Shown piece by piece: positions 44,516-56,334 of a DNA stretch of 64,000 nucleotides. The notes below the pieces were generated by a model, which saw only the letters and a program-made list of their open reading frames with translations, made no database searches and was not told the origin of the DNA. The DNA comes from Aquarana catesbeiana. Lineage: Eukaryota > Chordata > Amphibia > Anura > Ranidae. The position numbers and the translations under genes are program-made. The stretch lies in contig NC_133330.1 in NCBI RefSeq assembly GCF_042186555.1, positions 344,441,165 through 344,505,164 of the forward strand, in the 5' to 3' direction. Each line of letters opens with the position of its first letter. The first letter of the stretch is position 1.

Positions 44516-45929
44516 TTTTTTATAAAGTGGCAGTTTTGACATTTGCATTTCTTTTGAAGCTGGGTTGCATGCTTCTCATTTCTAGAATAAAATACGTTGC
44601 ATGCAACAATTTAGTGGAATGGTGTTGGATCAAAATATAATAAATTTATATCATAAATGAAAAGTCCTCAGCTGTGCCGGGGGGGGGGTTGGTAGATTTG
44701 GAGGTTCATGTTTTGGTTGAACCCACTGGTGACAGGTGTTAAGTGTTGCCGCCGGTGTCAGAGGCAGCGCCCCTTACAAGATGCCCTGCACTCCCTTTTC
44801 CAACGGAGCTTTTTACGAAGACTCGGAGGCAGTGTGAGGTCAGGCTGTTATATGGTTCTCCGATGCAGAGTATTAATTAGGCTGAGCGAGGAAGGAGAGA
44901 AATGTCTGCTGTTTCCCTGAATGAAGAGGTTAATGGGATGCTCGCACACTAGACAGTCTTAATGAGCTTCAGCTGGATATTCTGGGAGTTTACTCTTTGT
45001 GTTAAAAGGGTCACACTGCACTAGTTTGATGTGGATTGTCTCCAGGACCCCCGGTGTCAGAGGTGAGCGTCTGTCAGCTCTGCCGTCACTTAGTGACACC
45101 ATTCTAATTAACTAGCGCAGAGATGGGAGCGGGTCTGACGAGAGGTGCGGCCTGCTCGCCTCTCCAATTCCAGTCTCCCTATTGCCATCTCTATTTACTT
45201 TCTGGGCAACGGCGCCCGTATCCATCCGCTGTGACATGACAGGAGGGTAGGGGAGGAAAACATATTTACTAAGTGCACAAGCTGGAGAGCAGAGTGCGGT
45301 GAATCCGGCGACCTCCCGCTGTCTACATTGGACGACTTCTCTCTACCCCCCTGACCTCCGACACTTCCTGTTCTCACGCCCACGGCAAAGGAAATGCCAT
45401 TCATAGGTTGCCTCCTGTCACTTCTCGACGCGTTCGGCATTGTAGGCCTAACTCTGAGTCCACGTGCTGAAAGCACTGTGTTGGCACGTTTTGGGCTTTC
45501 TTCGATCGAGACATGCAGCTTGTTTTTTGTCATCGGGTTTCAAACACTTTTGAGATCATTCAGAATTCATTGGCATTTGCATTTGACCTGCAGTTGACCC
45601 CCTTTTAACCTGCTTTAAGCAGTGCATTTCCATGGCCGTTTTGTTCCAGGGGGGAGACATTGAACCGCATGTTACCGCTGCTTGTCTACATACATCAGTG
45701 GAGCTTATATAGTTATACCTACTGTGGGTAGACGCAGGAGAGTCTGGTAAATCCAGTTTAAAGGAGTATATACATGTCCATATCGATTATTGTTTAAGCT
45801 CTTGATAGTGTGGACCGAAAAGAGGTGGATAGGTTGTTTTTGCCTCTTTTCCTCCCTGCTACTCTCCTTCCATTGATCCGGATTCCCACGTTTTTCCTTC
45901 TCCCCCGGTGAACTGTAAGAATTAACATT
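44516..45929. other. Unique DNA
   Basis: No repeat recognised. G-run at 44,679-44,687. 44,900-45,130 is free of simple repeats and could be regulatory. Small open frames have no domain. Confidence 0.35.
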
Positions 45930-46290
45930 TACACCTATATTTGTATGCCAACAGCCCGATACAGGGTTGCTGGCACTAATAAGTATGTGCCTCCTGCTTT
46001 ATATGGTGATTCTCTGGTGATCATCTGGGAGATCTCCATGTGGAGATAAACTTGTGCTGACAAGTGAGACCTGTTCCTTTCAACTACCCCCAAGTGTGTC
46101 CTGACGAAGCAAAATAGCGAAACGCGTTGATGCACAGTGGCTCACTGCTGTCCATTTGGCGTTAGCCCTCTGTTTACACTAGACACTTATGACCACCATG
46201 TGTGTATTGTATGTTTTTAATTCTTTTTCTACTTGACCTGTCAGAATGATTCATTGTTAATAAAGTATCAATTTTACTATACTTTTGTCC
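45930..46290 (+). mobile_element. Retroelement 3' end with CTGACGAA...GAAACGCGTT motif
   Basis: 46,101-46,127 reads CTGACGAAGC, AAAATA, GCGAAACGCGTT. The following ~150 bp closes with TTGTTAATAAAGTATCAATT, a polyadenylation-like end. This layout recurs in frog repeats and I take it as the end of a Penelope-like or related retroelement; no protein domain supports it here. Confidence 0.4.
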
Positions 46291-46771
46291 ATTTTGCATG
46301 TAAAGTCCGAACCAGGGTCCTTTGGCTCTTGACCCCTCTTTCACTTGTATGTGGGAGAGAAACTGTTCTAAAAGGAACAAAAACTCATCAACACAAGACC
46401 ATATTCTTCCAAAGGCTTTTCAGATGGCTACTACATCTCCCAGCATGCTCTTTTGCACAAGGATTTTGTTGATCATCAGATGTTTTAAGATGGGTTGTCT
46501 TGTTGGTGGATAGAATCATTCGTTGGTTCAGATTCCAGGGATCAACACCGTTCCTCACAAAATATGGCGCCCCGACACCTTATAACTTCTCTCTAATTAG
46601 ATATGCACATGGGGAGATATTTGGAACAATCCGGCAGGAGCCCAAGTAAGCTCCCCCGTGAATCTTCTCCAATAATGATGGGCTTGGGCATGTTCAGTTT
46701 CAGTCCTTTATTTTATTTTTCCTGTTCTACTATTCCATTTATTAAAGTTGCAATTGTACTATTCCTGTCAC
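46291..46771. other. No recognised feature
   Basis: Unclassified DNA between two repeats. Short open frames without context. Confidence 0.4.
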
Positions 46772-47110
46772 ACCCCATTCACACCTGTGTGACTTGTCAT
46801 GCGACTTTGGACATCAGAGTCACTTGTCAAGTTGTACCCCATGTTTTCCAATAATAACCAATTATATATGTGCAAATTAAAGTTGCAGCGACTTTAAAGG
46901 AGTTCATGCAATACTTTAGGTCAGACTTTCATGCAACTTGAGCGCCATAGACTTCAATGTTAACCCTCAAAAGTTGTATGAAAGTCGCACCTGAATATTT
47001 TACATGCAACAATGGGTCCGACTTTGCAGAGGGACAACAAGTCACATCCATCTGAAGTTGCTTCAAAGTTGCACTCCAAAGTCACCAATCATACAAGTGT
47101 GAATTGAGCC
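46772..47110. mobile_element. MITE with GGCTCAATTCACAC-type ends
   Basis: Left end CCCCATTCACACCTGTGTGA and right end AGTGTGAATTGAGCC are imperfect inverted repeats. The interior is rich in AAGTTGC/GACTTT words (complementary pairs), typical of a ranid MITE. It directly abuts the next MITE. Confidence 0.6.
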
Positions 47111-47503
47111 TTGAAACGATAATAAAGTCTTGTTTTTTCCTAAAATAAAAAACATGTTATGCTTACCCCCTCTGTGTAATGGTATTGCACAGAGTAGCCC
47201 GAATCCTCCTCTTTTGGGGTCCCACGCCAATGCTTCTGGCCCTTGCTGGGTACCCCCACAGGAAGCAGGCATGCTCCTGAGCCATGGTTCTCTGTGTCCA
47301 GTCACACACAGAGCCTCTGTCTCCTGATTGGCTCACTGGCTGTGATGCTGCCAAACGCCAATCAGGAGTGTGAGTCCCCGGAGAGCCGATGCTGGATCGA
47401 GAGGGGGCTCAGGTAAGTATTAGGGCTGGTTGTTGCGCACAGAAGGCTTTTGACTTTCATGCATGAAGGTAAAAAAAACCTTGTGCCTTTGCAACCACTT
47501 TAA
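47111..47503. mobile_element. TTAA-flanked MITE (family T1), copy 2
   Basis: Same order of blocks as 40,378-41,851 without the CR1: ACATGTTATGCTTACC, TTGCACAGAGTAGC, GGGTACCCCCACAG, TTGGCTCACTGGCTGTGA, AGTCCCCGGAGAGCC, GGGGCTCAGGTAAGT, and the end TTTGCAACCACTTTAA. The left terminus is degraded. Confidence 0.8.
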
Positions 47504-48107
47504 GGTGGACACCAGTTACTTGCTTACACTTACATAGTGTTGGAGAATATGCTTGCTATCTCTCTATACATAACCTCAGAGTAATATTGTGGATGGTTTT
47601 ACCTCCGTGTTATTTGGTTAATAATACTTTTGTGTCCCTACTAATGTACTAAATTTTGGACCCCCGCTTTATGGTGTTCCTCACTAATATGGTGTTCCCC
47701 AATAATTTTTTTAAATCATTCAATAAACAGATTTCAGTGATGACCTTTCTCTCCAGTAGTTTGTGGTCCCACCAAGATCAACAGATGTGTCGCTTTCAAA
47801 GCCGGACGGCTCAGTGTATGATGAGGTGATGCCATTGTTTAATTTTTTAATAGCTACAGTAATTGGGTGGACCTGGCAATGGAGGAGACATAGAAGGAGG
47901 CAGCAAATGACTCAGCATGAGTTTCATCCAACCATCTATTTATTTTTGGTGTTAAATTTAGAAGCCAGGAAGCAGCTTTAGGAAACCAAGAGTTTGTTCT
48001 TCTACTGGTTTTAGTCTCAATTGTAGCAAGCCCACGTACAGGTTGTCCCCCAAACTTTCAAGGCTTGGACACTTTTGCACAGATATTGGATGGCCCTTGA
48101 TGGAAAA
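47504..48107. other. No recognised feature
   Basis: AT-rich unclassified DNA. Nothing I can name. Confidence 0.4.
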
Positions 48108-48708
48108 TGTGTGAGGACCTGGATATGAACCTGCAACCTCTGCTCGGTCTGGCAGCACCTCTTCCTTCTGAGCCACCTGAGATGTTGGACAGCTCCCTGC
48201 CTGATTCCTTACACAACCTTGCCTTGTTTCTCTTGAACCTTGAACCCCTTGCTCCTCCCATAAACTTCCTATTTAAGCCATGCCTTTGCACTTCCAGTTT
48301 GCCAGAGTATTGCGCTCCCTCAGCTATCATCTCACTCTTGTCACTCCTGCTGTCACCGTATCTCCACGACCACTTGTTACTGACCTTTGGCTTGTTCTTA
48401 GACTATGCTTCTGCTTGATCCCAACCTGCAACCACTTCTTACCGACTTTTAACTTGTTTACTGACTATGCTTCTGCTTGATCCCAGCCTGCTATATCTGC
48501 TACTGGACCCTGGCTTGCTCATCACCTGGTGGGGCGATCCTGAGGACTGCAACCTGGTAATAACATGCAGCAAAACCCATCTCCACCATCATAAACTTGG
48601 GCCCGTTGGTGACCTGCTTGTATATCTAGCCTGCTGGTCAGTGAGAACCTCTTTACTTCTAAAGCTACTATTCTCCGAGCCTGACCACGACAATATGACC
48701 ACGTGACA
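48108..48708 (+). mobile_element. Possible solo LTR
   Basis: The segment begins TGTGAGGACCTGG and ends CCACGTGACA (TG...CA ends), is pyrimidine-rich with repeated CTTGATCCCAGCCTGC-like words, and includes TATTTAAGCC and CTGAGGACTGCAACCTGG, features of Gypsy-type LTRs in amphibians. There is an internal duplication of GACTATGCTTCTGCTTGATC (48,399 and 48,461). No target duplication or internal genes were found. Confidence 0.3.
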
Positions 48709-48978
48709 GCTGCACTGCTGTGCTTGTGCGTTGCTGGTGTGATGATATGTTAGTAGTCACCTAATATACAAGTGGCAGTTTGGACCACTTACAAGCGTAG
48801 GGATCCGCCCATGTAGGAGCTGCTTCATCTTCACGCTGTTAAGGCCAATGGTTTTACTAAGCCATTGCTCTCCTTCGAATGGCTCAGTCTGAAAATTTGA
48901 CTGGTCACAAGGGGTCTTATGCATCAAAAGTGAGGCAGGTCATATACGTGAGGGAAGCTGGACATGCAGTCTCTACAA

Positions 48979-49292
48979 CAGTGGTTCTCAACCTTCTAGT
49001 GCCGTGACCCCTTGATAAAATTTCCCAAGTTGGGGGGACCTCTAATCAGGAGATAAGATCTCCTCCAGCCCCTCCCACTTCACATTCCTCACCAGTTAGC
49101 TGACCTCTAGTCTCTGCCCCCCAGCCATGCCATGAACTGAAGAAGAGGCTGAGTGGGCGGCCGCGGGCTCCAGGGATAGCCCCACTGGGCGGCCACAAAA
49201 AGGGTGGGAGAGCGGTGTGGGCTTCAGGAACAGTTAAGGATTCGGTGACCCCTGGCAAATCATCATTCGACCCCCCAGGTTGAGAACCACTG
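48979..49292. mobile_element. hAT-like non-autonomous element, 314 bp
   Basis: Ends are CAGTGGTTCTCAACCT and AGGTTGAGAACCACTG, exact inverted repeats of 16 bp with the CAGTG start seen in Charlie-type hAT elements. The flanks CTCTACAA and CTTTACAA form an 8-bp target duplication with one change. No transposase. Confidence 0.9.
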
Positions 49293-49633
49293 CTTTACAA
49301 CCACCTGCAGGCAAGATACTTGGATGGCTCTTCCATTGACACGAAAACTTGGCTGAGCACCCGTGTTTATGCTCTGCAGAACGGCGGGGAGCTCCGGCAG
49401 GTAGCGTGTAATCAGTAAGGCATGTCATACATGATTCATTTTCTTTCATTCAACTACTGAGTTGAATGACGTGACGTTTTGACATCTGTCATTTTGACAG
49501 TCGGGAATTGCTGGCAAGTGCAAGAAGCGGGATGGTGAAGCGGTAGAGGAATAGAAGGATTGGACGTACCACACGCATTCTATTCATGAAGTACGTCAAG
49601 TTTCCACAACTGGTTGAGATTCTCAGGTCTAAC

Positions 49634-50120
49634 TTAAAGGATAAGTTCACCTTTTGGCAAAAAATAATAAAATAGATTTTGCAGGTAAAAAAAGTACATT
49701 CATTATTTTTTTGTTGCAGGAACCTGTAAAGCATTGCACCAACGATCAGGAGATCACTGATGCCATGCCGGAGTCCTGCAGACCTGTCAGTGTATCGGCT
49801 TCTCGTACAAGGAAGCCGACAAACACTCAATCAATGAACTACCACGACGCTCCACAGTCCCGTGGTAGTTCATTGAGAACAAACAACCACTAAGGCTGTC
49901 AGGACTTGTAGTTTTCCATTTACAGAGGGCTGTGAATGAATGACACTGCCAAGCGGGCGGAGCCACGTTTAAAAAAAAAAAAAAATGTGACCGCTAACAG
50001 GGGGAGAGGATCCCCCACTAGCTGTCACAACAAAGGGGAGCAGGGAGCTGGTCCTTTCATAACATGTTACACCCTAAATATGGGAGTAACATGTTATGAA
50101 AAGGTTAATTTATCCTTTAA
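49634..50120. mobile_element. TTAA-flanked MITE (family T2)
   Basis: Left TTAAAGGATAAGTTCACCTT and right complement TTAAAGGATAAATTAACCTT are inverted termini; TTAA at both borders. It contains a hairpin with 16-bp arms, TCAATGAACTACCACG and its complement, at 49,831-49,877. The right TTAA is shared with the start of repeat A. Confidence 0.85.
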
Positions 50121-50490
50121 CCGCTTCAGCCCCGGAAGATTTTACCCCCTTCCTGACCAGAGCACTTTTTGCGATTTGGCACTGCGTCGCTTTAACTGAT
50201 AATTGCGACAATTGTACCCAAACAAAATCGATGTCCTTTTTTTCTCCACAAATAGAGCTTTTTTTTTTTGGTGGCATTTGATCATTTCTGCGTTTTTTTT
50301 TTTTTTTTTGCACTATAAACAAAAAAACGAGCAACAATTTTGAAAAAAAAAAAAAGCAATATTTTTTACTTTTTGCTATAATAAATATCCCCCAAAAATA
50401 TATTAAAAAAAAAAGCGATTTTCATCCTCAGTTTAGGCCGATGTGTATTCTTCTACATGTTTTTGGTAAAAAAATTGCAATAAGTGTATG
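50117..50490 (+). repeat. Ranid-type repeat A, 5' fragment
   Basis: Starts TTAACCGCTTCAGCCCCGG and matches 54,256 onward block by block (CTGACCAGAGCACTTTTTGC, GCACTGCGTCGCTTTAACTG, ACAAATAGAG, CACTATAAAC). Truncated after TTGCAATAAGTGTAT. Confidence 0.88.
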
Positions 50491-50500
50491 CAGGGTGCAG

Positions 50501-50688
50501 GGTGAAAGGGCAGAGTGTATCCATGAGCAGAGGTGTGTTGTAGTTGGAACAAACGTATCTGGGAACAAAGTGTTCTATTAAGTGTGTATATACTTTACAA
50601 TAGTATTCAGTAAATAATAACGATTGAATGATTGTTCCTACTACAACATACCTCTGCTCATGGATACACTCTGCCCTATCCTTTCACC
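50501..50688. repeat. Inverted repeat, ~52-bp arms
   Basis: Left arm 50,501-50,551 (GGTGAAAGGGCAGAGTGTAT... to GTAGTTGGAACA) pairs with right arm 50,633-50,688 with few mismatches and a small gap; the loop is about 81 bp. It may be a small foldback element or part of a retroelement inversion, as at 1.5-2.4 kb. Confidence 0.85.
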
Positions 50689-51000
50689 CTTCCCGATTTT
50701 GCATCTATTATTATTCCGCCTCGGCTCCCGTGGTTCCTTTTCCCTGCAACGTACGGGTAAGCACCACACACCCCCATTTTCATTTTATCTCTGTACTGTC
50801 CGGAGCTCTTCTTAGGGGAGCCCTAGTAGGGGAGGCAGCTACCTAATTCCTCTCACCTTTTATTCTATTTTATTGTACTTTTATTTGTCCTAAGTGCGGC
50901 TACCTTGTTTATATTTTCCTATATCTGTCAAGTTAAATCGTTCAGGAGAGGTTGTAAAAAGGTCCATGTACATGAAGCCTAAGTCGCTTTATGGAGCGAA
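50689..51000. other. No recognised feature
   Basis: Pyrimidine-rich unclassified DNA; no domain in the short frames. Confidence 0.4.
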
Positions 51001-51526
51001 AGGAGGTTCACCTTCCAGCAGGACAACGACCCGAAACATCCAGCCAGAGCTACAATGGAATGGTTTAGATCAAAGCATATTCATGTGTTAGAATGGCCCA
51101 GTCACAGTCCAGACCTAAATCACATTGAGAATCTGTGGCAAGACTTGAAAATTGCTGTTCACAGACGCTCTCCATCCAATCTGACAGAGCTTGAGATATT
51201 TTACAAAGAAGAATGGGCAGAAATGTCCTCTCTAGATGTGCAAAGCTGGTAGAGACATCCCCAAAAAGACTTGTAGAGAAAGGGGGTTCTACAAAGTATT
51301 GACTCCGGGGGGCGCCATACAAATGCCCCCTCCCCCACACTTTTCACATATTTATTTGTATCATTTATCATTTTCCTTCCACTTCACAATTATGTGACAC
51401 TTTGTGTTGGTCTATCACATAAAATCCCAATAAAATACATTTATGTTTTTTGGTTGTAACATGACAAAATGTGGGAAATTTGCGAGGGGTGTGAATACTT
51501 TTTCAGGGCGCTGTATGGCAGGTTGG
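51001..51526 (+). mobile_element. Tc1/mariner 3' fragment (same family as 11.2-12.7 kb)
   Basis: Nearly identical to 12,220-12,732: it starts in GGAGGTTCACCTTCCAGCAG, encodes MEWFRSKHIHVLEWPSHSPD and LNHIENLWQDLK (final catalytic Glu present), and ends with the right inverted repeat and TTTTTCAGGGCGCTGTA. The 5' two thirds are missing. The ~35-bp minisatellite starts directly after it. Confidence 0.93.
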
Positions 51527-52935
51527 GACGTGTAGTAGTTATGAGGGGAGTCGCAGGCGGTGGGACGTGTAGTTATGAACGGAGTCGCAGGCGGTGGGAC
51601 GTGTAGTTATGAGCGGAGTCGCAGGCGGTGGGACGTGTAGTTATGAGCGGAGTCGCAGGCGGTGGGATATGTAGTTATGAGCGGAGTCGCAGGCGGTGGG
51701 ACGTGTAGTAGTTATTAGCGGAGTCGCAGGCGGTGGGACGTGTAGTTATGAGCGGAGTCGCAGGCGGTGGGATATGTAGTTATGAGCGGAGTCGCAGGCG
51801 GTGGGACGTGTAGTAGTTATGAGCGGAGTCGCAGGCGGTGGGACGTGTAGTAGTTATGAGCGGAGTCGCAGGCGGTGGGACGTGTAGTAGTTATGAGCGG
51901 AGTCGCAGGCGGTGGGACGTGTAGTTATGGGCGGAGTCGCAGGCGGTGGGACGTGTAGTAGTTATGAGCGGAGTCGCAGGCAGTGGGACGTGTAGTAGTT
52001 ATGAGCGGAGTCACAGGTGGTGGGACGTGTAATTATGAGCGGAGTCGCAGGCAGTGGGACGTGTAGTAGTTATGAGCAGAGTCACAGGTGGTAGGACGTG
52101 TAGTAGTTATGAGCGGTGTCGCAGGCAGTGGGACGTGTAGTAGTTATGAGCGGAGTCGCAGGCGGTGGGACGTGTAGTAGTTATGAGCGGAGTCACAGGC
52201 GGTGGGACGTGTTGTAGTTATGGGCAGAGTCGCAGGCGGTGGGACGTGTAGTAATGGGCGGAGTCGCAGGCGGTGGGATGTGTAGTAGTTATGAGCGGAG
52301 TCGCAGGCGGTGGGACGTGTAGTAGTTATGGGCAGAGTTGCAGGCGGTGGGACGTGTAGTAATGGGCGGAGTCGCAGGCGGTGGGACGTGTAGTTATGAG
52401 CGGAGTCGCAGGCGGTGGGACGTGTAGTTATGAGCGGAGTTGCAGGCGGTGGGACGTGTAGTAATGGGCGGAGTCGCAGCTGGTGGGACGTGTAGTAATG
52501 GGCGGAGTCGCAGGTGGTGGGACGTGTAGTAATGGGCGGAGTCGCAGGCTGTGAGATGTGTAGTTATGAGCGGAGTCGCAGGCGGTGGGACGTGTAGATA
52601 TGAGCGGAGTCGCAGGCGGTGGGACGTGTAGTAGTTATGAGCGGAGTCGCAGGCGGTGGGACGTGTAGTTATGGGCGGAGTCGCAGGCGGTGGGACGTGT
52701 AGTTATGGGCGGAGTCGCAGGCGGTGGGACGTGTAGTTATGAGCGGAGTCGCAGGCGGTGGGACGTGTAGTTATGGGCGGAGTCGCAGGCGGTGGGACGT
52801 GTAGTTATGGGCGGAGTCGCAGGCGGTGGGACGTGTAGTTATGGGCGGAGTCGCAGGCGGTGGGACGTGTAGTTATGGGCGGAGTCGCAGGCGGTGGGAC
52901 GTGTAGTTATGGGCGGAGTCGCAGGCGGTGGTGCC
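51527..52935. repeat. ~33-36-bp minisatellite, about 40 units
   Basis: Unit: GCGGAGTCGCAGGCGGTGGG then ACGTGTAGTTATGA, with and without an extra TAG (GTAGTAGTTATG) and with GTAATGGGC variants. Units are very similar and CpG-rich (three CpG each), so methylation-driven decay has been slight, which suggests youth. Confidence 0.97.
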
Positions 52936-54255
52936 GTAGACTCCGGGGACAAGGTGAGACGAGGCCGGTCTGACTCGCATGCCGTAGAGAAGCTCAGAAT
53001 TCTCCGGCCCGTTTGGCTTGTCCCTCATTATCCCGTCAGGTTATGTATCGGCTGCGGGTGACACAGCTGCTTGTTAAGGGGCGACTCAGCGAGCTTCTGG
53101 CACCGACTACAAAAGCCGGAGGCCGTTTGGTCTCCATGTGTCACATTCAGATGCTTTGATATAACATGTGTCTCCCCCCCCCCCCCCCCGAACATTTTAT
53201 AAGGGAGCAGCAAAACAGCAGGATCCCCGCGTACGGCTCTCAGTAATCATCCGGGGAAGGAGGGGGTGTCTGCGGTGCCTCCGCGGCCGTGTTTTCCCGC
53301 AGTTAGCGGTGTCACGGGAGGTTACACCTGAACCGGCGGAGGAAGGAGCAGGTGATGTCTCATCTCCTCCGCTGGCTGGATATCATTAAATAGACGGCTC
53401 TGTAAACCTATGGTCAGCCGGGGAGGACGGGGGAGAAGACTCTATCTCAGCATCTGGAAAATAGACAGCTTCTGAGGACGGGAGGGGGCGGGGGGGGGGG
53501 GGGGGACACACGGAGGAAACAATGAAGGGAGCAGGAGGGACAACACAGTCCATCACCGTCCAGTCAGAGCACATTAACTTACTGACATGTTTCTCATTAA
53601 CCAGCCTGAGAGGTGTCACAGCTGCCATGACAGCTCGCCGGAGACAGCTTGAAAAGGCGGAAAGAGACCTGACAGAGCCTCCCGTTCTCCCGCTACACCT
53701 CGGCTCCCTTTAATGCCGCTCTGTGTGGGGGTGTAGCGGCAGGATAATTAGGATACCTGTCTCCCCTTTGTCGGGGGGGAAAAAGTAGAAGGGTTGGATA
53801 CACATCTGCCGACTGGGGAAACATCAGAAAGACAATCGGAAAAAAAAGGTTTTTTTTGTTTTTTTTTTTGAGTCATAAACCCGACACTTTCTAAATAAAG
53901 CGGGAGGTCGCTGCGGCCGCGCCGCTCTCGTCACATGACTGGCACTTTTAGGTTACCATTTCGTCGGATAGTTTGCAAGACTGATCCTCAGGCTCGGGGG
54001 TGGGGGGGCGGCGAGCCGCTGCACTTTGTGCCGCAGCGTCTCTTTGTACTTTCTTTTGTGCCTTTTGGAAATCCGAATGCGAGTTCTGCTCAGGAAACCG
54101 AAAAACCTGACTGCGGACTTCTCCTTTCATTTTTTTTTGACAGGTCTTCATAGGTTATAGCGTATCGCCAGCGATAAATATATCCCTATAGGACCAGGAT
54201 TGTCTGCTCTGTCTGTGTGTTAGTAATGAACAAAAGGCAGATATGAAAACTTTGT
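52936..54255. other. Unique, CpG-containing DNA
   Basis: No repeat recognised. Homopolymer C at 53,173-53,188 and G at 53,489-53,505. 53,890-54,130 is relatively CpG-rich. Regulatory function possible, unproven. Small open frames have no domain. Confidence 0.35.
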
Positions 54256-55186
54256 TTAACCGCTTCAGCCCCGGAAGATTTTACCCCTCTTGCTGACCAG
54301 AGCACTTTTTGCGATACGGCACTGCGTCGCTTTAACTGACAATTGCGCAGACGTGCGACGTTGCACCCAAACAAAATTGACGTCCTTTTTTCCCCACAAA
54401 TAGAGATTTCTTTTGGTGGTATTTGATTATCTCTGCGGTTTTTATTTTTTGCGCTATAAACAAAAAAAGAGCGACAATTTTTACAATATTTTTTACTTTT
54501 TGCTATAATAAATATCCCCAAAAAATATATAAAAAAAATAATTTCTTCCTCAGTTTAGGCCGATATGTAATCTTCTACATATTTTTGGTAAAAAAAAAAT
54601 CGCAATAAGCGTATATTGATTGGTTTGCGCAAAAGTTATAGCGTCTACAAAATAGGGGATAGATTTATGCCATTTTTATTATTATTATTTTTTTTTATTA
54701 GTAATGGCGGCGATCTGCGTTTTTTATCAGGACTGCGACATTATGGAGGACAGATCGGACACTTTTGATACTATTATGGGACCATTGGCATTTATACAGC
54801 GATCAGTGCTATAAAAATGCACTTATTACTGGATAAATGACACTGGCAGGGAAGGGGTTAAACACTAGGGGGGGCGATCAAGGGGTTAAGTGTGTCCTAG
54901 GGAGTAATTCTAACTGTGGGGGGTGCTACCTAGGACATGACAACGATCACTGCTCCCGATTACAAGGAGCAGTAGATCTCTGTCATGTCGCTAGGCAGAA
55001 TGAGGAAATGCCTTGTTTACATCTCCCCGTTCTGCCGCTCTGTGACACGATTGCGGGACACCGGATTGTGCCGACAACCCTGGATTCCAGGAGAGGTAAG
55101 TGTCCTAATATTAAAAGTCAACAGCTACAATATTTGTAGCTGCTGACTTTAAATTTTTTCATGGGGTGGCTGGACCTTTTCTTTAA
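54256..55186 (+). repeat. Ranid-type repeat A, near-complete copy
   Basis: TTAACCGCTTCAGCCCCGG at the left and CTTTAATAA at the right put TTAA at both borders. Blocks: GCACTGCGTCGCTTTAACTG, AAACAAAATTGACGTCC, GCGCTATAAACAAAAAAAG, TTTTTACTTTTTGCTATAAT, AGTAATGGCGGCGATCTGCG, GACACTGGCAGGGAAGGGG, AGTGTGTCCTAGGGAGT, GCTGCTGACTTTAAA. No coding capacity. Best reference copy of the family in this window. Confidence 0.85.
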
Positions 55187-55860
55187 TAATAATAATAATA
55201 TACAGCGTGTAAAATAAGTATTGAACACCTCACCATTTTTCTAGGTAAATCTATTGGTAAAGGTGACATTGACATGAAATTTTCACCACGTCGGTAACAA
55301 CCCATACGATCCATACATACAAAGACACCAAAAGAAATACGTTCAGAAATGAAGTTCTGTGTAATAAAATGGAAGGACCCAGGGAAAAAGTACTGCACAC
55401 ATGAAGAGAGGGAGGTGCAAAAAGGCATGCAAAGCCAAGACACCAGCTGAAATCTATCAGTAATTAGAACGCAATCCTGCCCCTTGTCAGGGCAAATTAA
55501 TGGTTCAGTCTCATCTGATGGCCTATAAAAAGGTGTCTCGTTACCAAGGTGTCACAAAAGAAATATCTCATGATGGGTAAAAGCAAAGACCTCTCTCAAG
55601 ACCTTCACAGCCTTACTGATGGCATTGGTTACAGAAGGATTTCTAAACCTTTGAATGTTCCAGTGAGCACTGTTGGGGCCGTAATCCGGAAGTGAAAAGA
55701 ACGTCATTTCACCATAAACCGGCCACGACCAGGTGTTCTTCCCAAGATTTCTAACAGAGGAGTTCAAAGAATTATCAGAAGGGTTGTCCAAGAGCCAAGG
55801 ACCATGTGCAGAGAGCTTCAGAAAGACCTGGAATTAGCAATAAGGTACACAATAAGGAAT

Positions 55861-55956
55861 ATTTATTTATTTATTTTTTTTATGGTTGAACTAGATGGAC
55901 TTGTCAGTTGGACAAGATGGACTGTCTTTTTTCAACCTGACTAACTATGTAACTAT
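55861..55956 (+). mobile_element. CR1-type LINE 3' tail inside the Tc1 transposase
   Basis: TATGGTTGAACTAGATGGAC, TTTTTTCAACCTGACTAACT and two CTATGTAA repeats are the same tail as at 41,700-41,750. In related Tc1 copies ACAATAAG is followed directly by TAATGC; here the tail separates them. Confidence 0.82.
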
Positions 55957-56334
55957 GTAATGCCCTCCCCCGCCATGGCCTGTATGATCGCTCACCACAC
56001 AACACTCCATTGCTGAAAAAAAAGCATGGTGAAGCTCGGTTATAGTTTGCTGCACAACATTTAGACAAGCCTGTGAGATACGGGGAGAATATAGTCTGCT
56101 CAGATGAGACCAAAATTGAACTCTTTGGATGCCATAATACACCCCATGTTTGGAGGTCACATCACCCCAAAAATACCCCCCATACCAACAGTGAGATTTG
56201 GAGGTGGGAACATCATGGTGTGGGCGGGGCTGTTTTTCAGCATACGGTACTGGCAAACTTCATATTGTTGAAGGAAGGAGGAATGGTGATAAAAATCTGC
56301 TGCCATCTACCAGGATGATGAAGATGAAACGAGG

